From the NCBI RefSeq assembly GCF_002646595.1, contig NZ_PDUD01000001.1, forward strand, positions 372,001-436,000: DNA of 64,000 nt, written 5' to 3'. The notes beneath the pieces were generated by a model that was not told where the DNA came from, did not search any database, and saw nothing but the letters and a program-made list of their open reading frames with translations. Positions 62,617-64,000 of the stretch are shown here, one piece after another. The position numbers and the translations under genes were made by a program. How positions within the stretch are numbered: the first letter of the stretch is position 1; every line of letters starts with the position of its first letter. This stretch comes from Flavilitoribacter nigricans DSM 23189 = NBRC 102662. GTDB lineage: Bacteria > Bacteroidota > Bacteroidia > Chitinophagales > Saprospiraceae.

Positions 62617-63078
62617 ATGGAATGGCTCGACCAGCTCAGGATCCTTCTTGATATTTTAATCGCCGCTGTTTTAGGTGGCGTGATCGGTTTTGAACGCGAA
62701 AAGAAGGATAAACCGATCGGATTTCGCACGAATATGCTGATCGCCAGCGCGGCTGCGCTGCTGGTGGCACTGGGAAAATTCGTAGCCTTTCAGATGGAGA
62801 ACAGCCTGGATTCGGCGAGCCTGGGGGTTGATCCCACCCGTATCATCCACGCCATTATCGTGGGTGTGAGCTTCATTGGGGCCGGAAGTATTCTGAAAAG
62901 CGAAAAAGAGGAATCCATTAAATACCTGACCACCGCAGCCACCATACTATTTTCCGCGGGCCTCGGTATTGCGGCGGGATTGCAACTGTATCCCCTGGCC
63001 GTCGGCATCACCGTTTTGGGACTCACCATCAATTATGTGGTAGATAAGATCATGGATCTGAGTTCCGACAGCAATTGA
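62617..63078 (+). CDS. MgtC/SapB-family membrane protein, 153 aa
   Basis: Four to five hydrophobic helices with the family pattern: AAVLGGVIGFEREKKDKPIGFRTNML at the N-terminus (about 14-40), GVSFIGAGSIL (about 87-97) and TAATILFSAGLGIAAGL (about 108-124). MgtC proteins act in the inner membrane and affect magnesium or pH stress through other membrane proteins. Here there is only the short form without the C-terminal ACT-like domain. No linked partner gene. Confidence 0.92.
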   Translation: MEWLDQLRILLDILIAAVLGGVIGFEREKKDKPIGFRTNMLIASAAALLVALGKFVAFQMENSLDSASLGVDPTRIIHAIIVGVSFIGAGSILKSEKEESIKYLTTAATILFSAGLGIAAGLQLYPLAVGITVLGLTINYVVDKIMDLSSDSN

Positions 63079-63095
63079 TATTCACCTGGGCGCAT

Positions 63096-64000
63096 TTATG
63101 CGTGTCGATCCGCAAATTCAGCCGCCCGGCTGGCCATTTCCCGAATAAAGGGGTTCGCGTCGAGCGCTCCCTGCACCGCTTCCATTTCCTCCGCTGAGTT
63201 ATACGTGAGCTGGCGGAACGGGTTGTCGTAGTCTTTCTGACGACTCGCTTTGGTCCTCCTGGCCATCATCCAGCTAATTTCGGTGGCCTGCTCTACCCAC
63301 TTCCGCCACATCTCTTCGTTCACTGCAGGTGCATCTATCCCGTGTAACTCCAGCAGACTCGCATAAGCATTGGCGGCATTTTTCTGCCGGTAATCCCGGT
63401 CTAGGTCGACGTAGCGCGCGTGGAGTTCTTTCCAGGAATCTATATCGCCCCCTTTGATCTCGGCGAGCATCCGGTCCAGGTCCGCCCGGGCGATCAGTTG
63501 TCCGCCCAGATTAAACCAGTCTTCCCGTTGGCTTTCCCCGAATTGTGCCCGGAGGTTTTCCCAGGCCACCGGACCTTCCCCCTCCGTTTGGAGATCCAAC
63601 AAAGTTCTTACGCCGTAAAAATGGAGCATCTCCCGGTAAGCCCGGTAGGCAGCGGTCACTTTCAGCAACCGGACTTCGCGGGCGGAATGTTCCATATCGT
63701 TCGCCCGGATGATGAGCCGATCAGCGATCTCCGGTCTTTCCAGCAGCAGCTCTTTTCCCAGCGCACGGCCTTCCAGTTCAATTTCCGGTGATGGATGGTC
63801 CTGCTCCCGAAATGCCCGGGCCGTGGCCTCTTCCAGATACGATAGCGCGTGAAACATTTCCGCTACCGTATCGGGAGCCAGAAAATCCGTTTCGAACGAT
63901 TGCTGTTTGTAGGTTCGCTGGTCCCGCTCCCCGTATTTCCAGGCGTTGCGGGCCAGCGCGTACATATTGTACTGCCACCAAAAGGCCGGGATCACCTCCA
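63096..64000 (-). CDS. DUF4954-family protein, partial (C-terminal about 300 residues)
   Basis: The frame stays open to the right edge, so the start lies outside the window. The visible part begins with PAFWWQYNMYALARNAWKY and continues as a helical region with KELLLERPEIADRLIIRANDMEHSAREVRLLK, as in the C-terminal half of DUF4954 proteins of Bacteroidota, whose N-terminal half is a left-handed beta-helix of the hexapeptide acyltransferase type. Function unknown to me. It ends 17 bp from the convergent mgtC gene. Confidence 0.78.
   Translation of the reverse strand, partial: EVIPAFWWQYNMYALARNAWKYGERDQRTYKQQSFETDFLAPDTVAEMFHALSYLEEATARAFREQDHPSPEIELEGRALGKELLLERPEIADRLIIRANDMEHSAREVRLLKVTAAYRAYREMLHFYGVRTLLDLQTEGEGPVAWENLRAQFGESQREDWFNLGGQLIARADLDRMLAEIKGGDIDSWKELHARYVDLDRDYRQKNAANAYASLLELHGIDAPAVNEEMWRKWVEQATEISWMMARRTKASRQKDYDNPFRQLTYNSAEEMEAVQGALDANPFIREMASRAAEFADRHA

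Noticed and set aside
1-64000. CRISPR arrays, tRNA or rRNA genes, insertion sequences, integrases
   Set aside because: No regular short repeats with spacers, no cloverleaf found by eye, and no transposase or integrase among the coding frames.

Overview
The window reads as chromosome of a marine, glycan-degrading Bacteroidota, most like the Saprospiria/Lewinella group. Supporting signs are a SusC/SusD pair with a GH16 enzyme, a membrane-bound propeller/Y_Y_Y/LuxR regulator, a PorT-type barrel, a DUF4954 protein, an OPX plus tyrosine-kinase export pair, and start codons with little Shine-Dalgarno signal. The placement is inference. I found no tRNA, rRNA, CRISPR array, insertion sequence or phage gene.

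Region 1 (1-14.3 kb, minus strand) is a tightly packed surface-polysaccharide operon. It runs from an outer-membrane export lipoprotein and a polysaccharide co-polymerase/tyrosine kinase through NeuB, NeuC, an MBOAT acyltransferase with an SGNH partner, NeuA, a GT-B-like protein, a sulfotransferase, an O-antigen-ligase-type polymerase, an FkbM methyltransferase, a second sulfotransferase and a second FkbM gene cut by the left edge. It predicts a nonulosonic-acid-containing glycan carrying sulfate, acyl and methyl groups.

Region 2 (14.5-32.3 kb) is a nonribosomal peptide cluster in two divergent operons around 24.2-24.4 kb, where a perfect 8-bp inverted repeat sits. The left operon encodes an ornithine cyclodeaminase homologue, an acyl-CoA-dehydrogenase-like prolyl-carrier oxidase, a stand-alone proline-type adenylation enzyme, a carrier protein, NRPS-1 and a UGT-like glycosyltransferase. 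The right operon encodes an ABC exporter, a HupE/UreJ-like membrane protein, NRPS-2 (C-A-T-TE) and a Sfp-type phosphopantetheinyl transferase. The key oddity is NRPS-1: a zinc-ribbon plus PP-loop ATPase domain of about 340 residues sits inside its adenylation domain, between motifs A8 and A9, and the host domain has an asparagine-like specificity code. The TE of NRPS-2 has Cys where Ser is usual. The predicted product is a small pyrrole- or prolyl-capped dipeptide with an Asn-derived residue that may be amidated or thiolated, perhaps glycosylated. Product and chemistry are inference.

Region 3 (32.4-63.1 kb) is mostly polysaccharide use. It holds an ECF sigma factor; a DUF5060 glycosidase-like lipoprotein; a DUF1501/PSD1 cytochrome pair; a DUF6786-like protein; a GH16/surface glycan-binding/SusD/SusC locus with a divergent regulator; a second DUF1501/PSD1 pair; an unrecognised secreted protein; a sulfatase; a PorT-like barrel and an MgtC protein. 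The C-terminal part of a DUF4954 protein reaches the right edge. The GH16 type suggests a laminarin-like beta-1,3-glucan, while the sulfatase suggests that sulfated algal glycans are also used.
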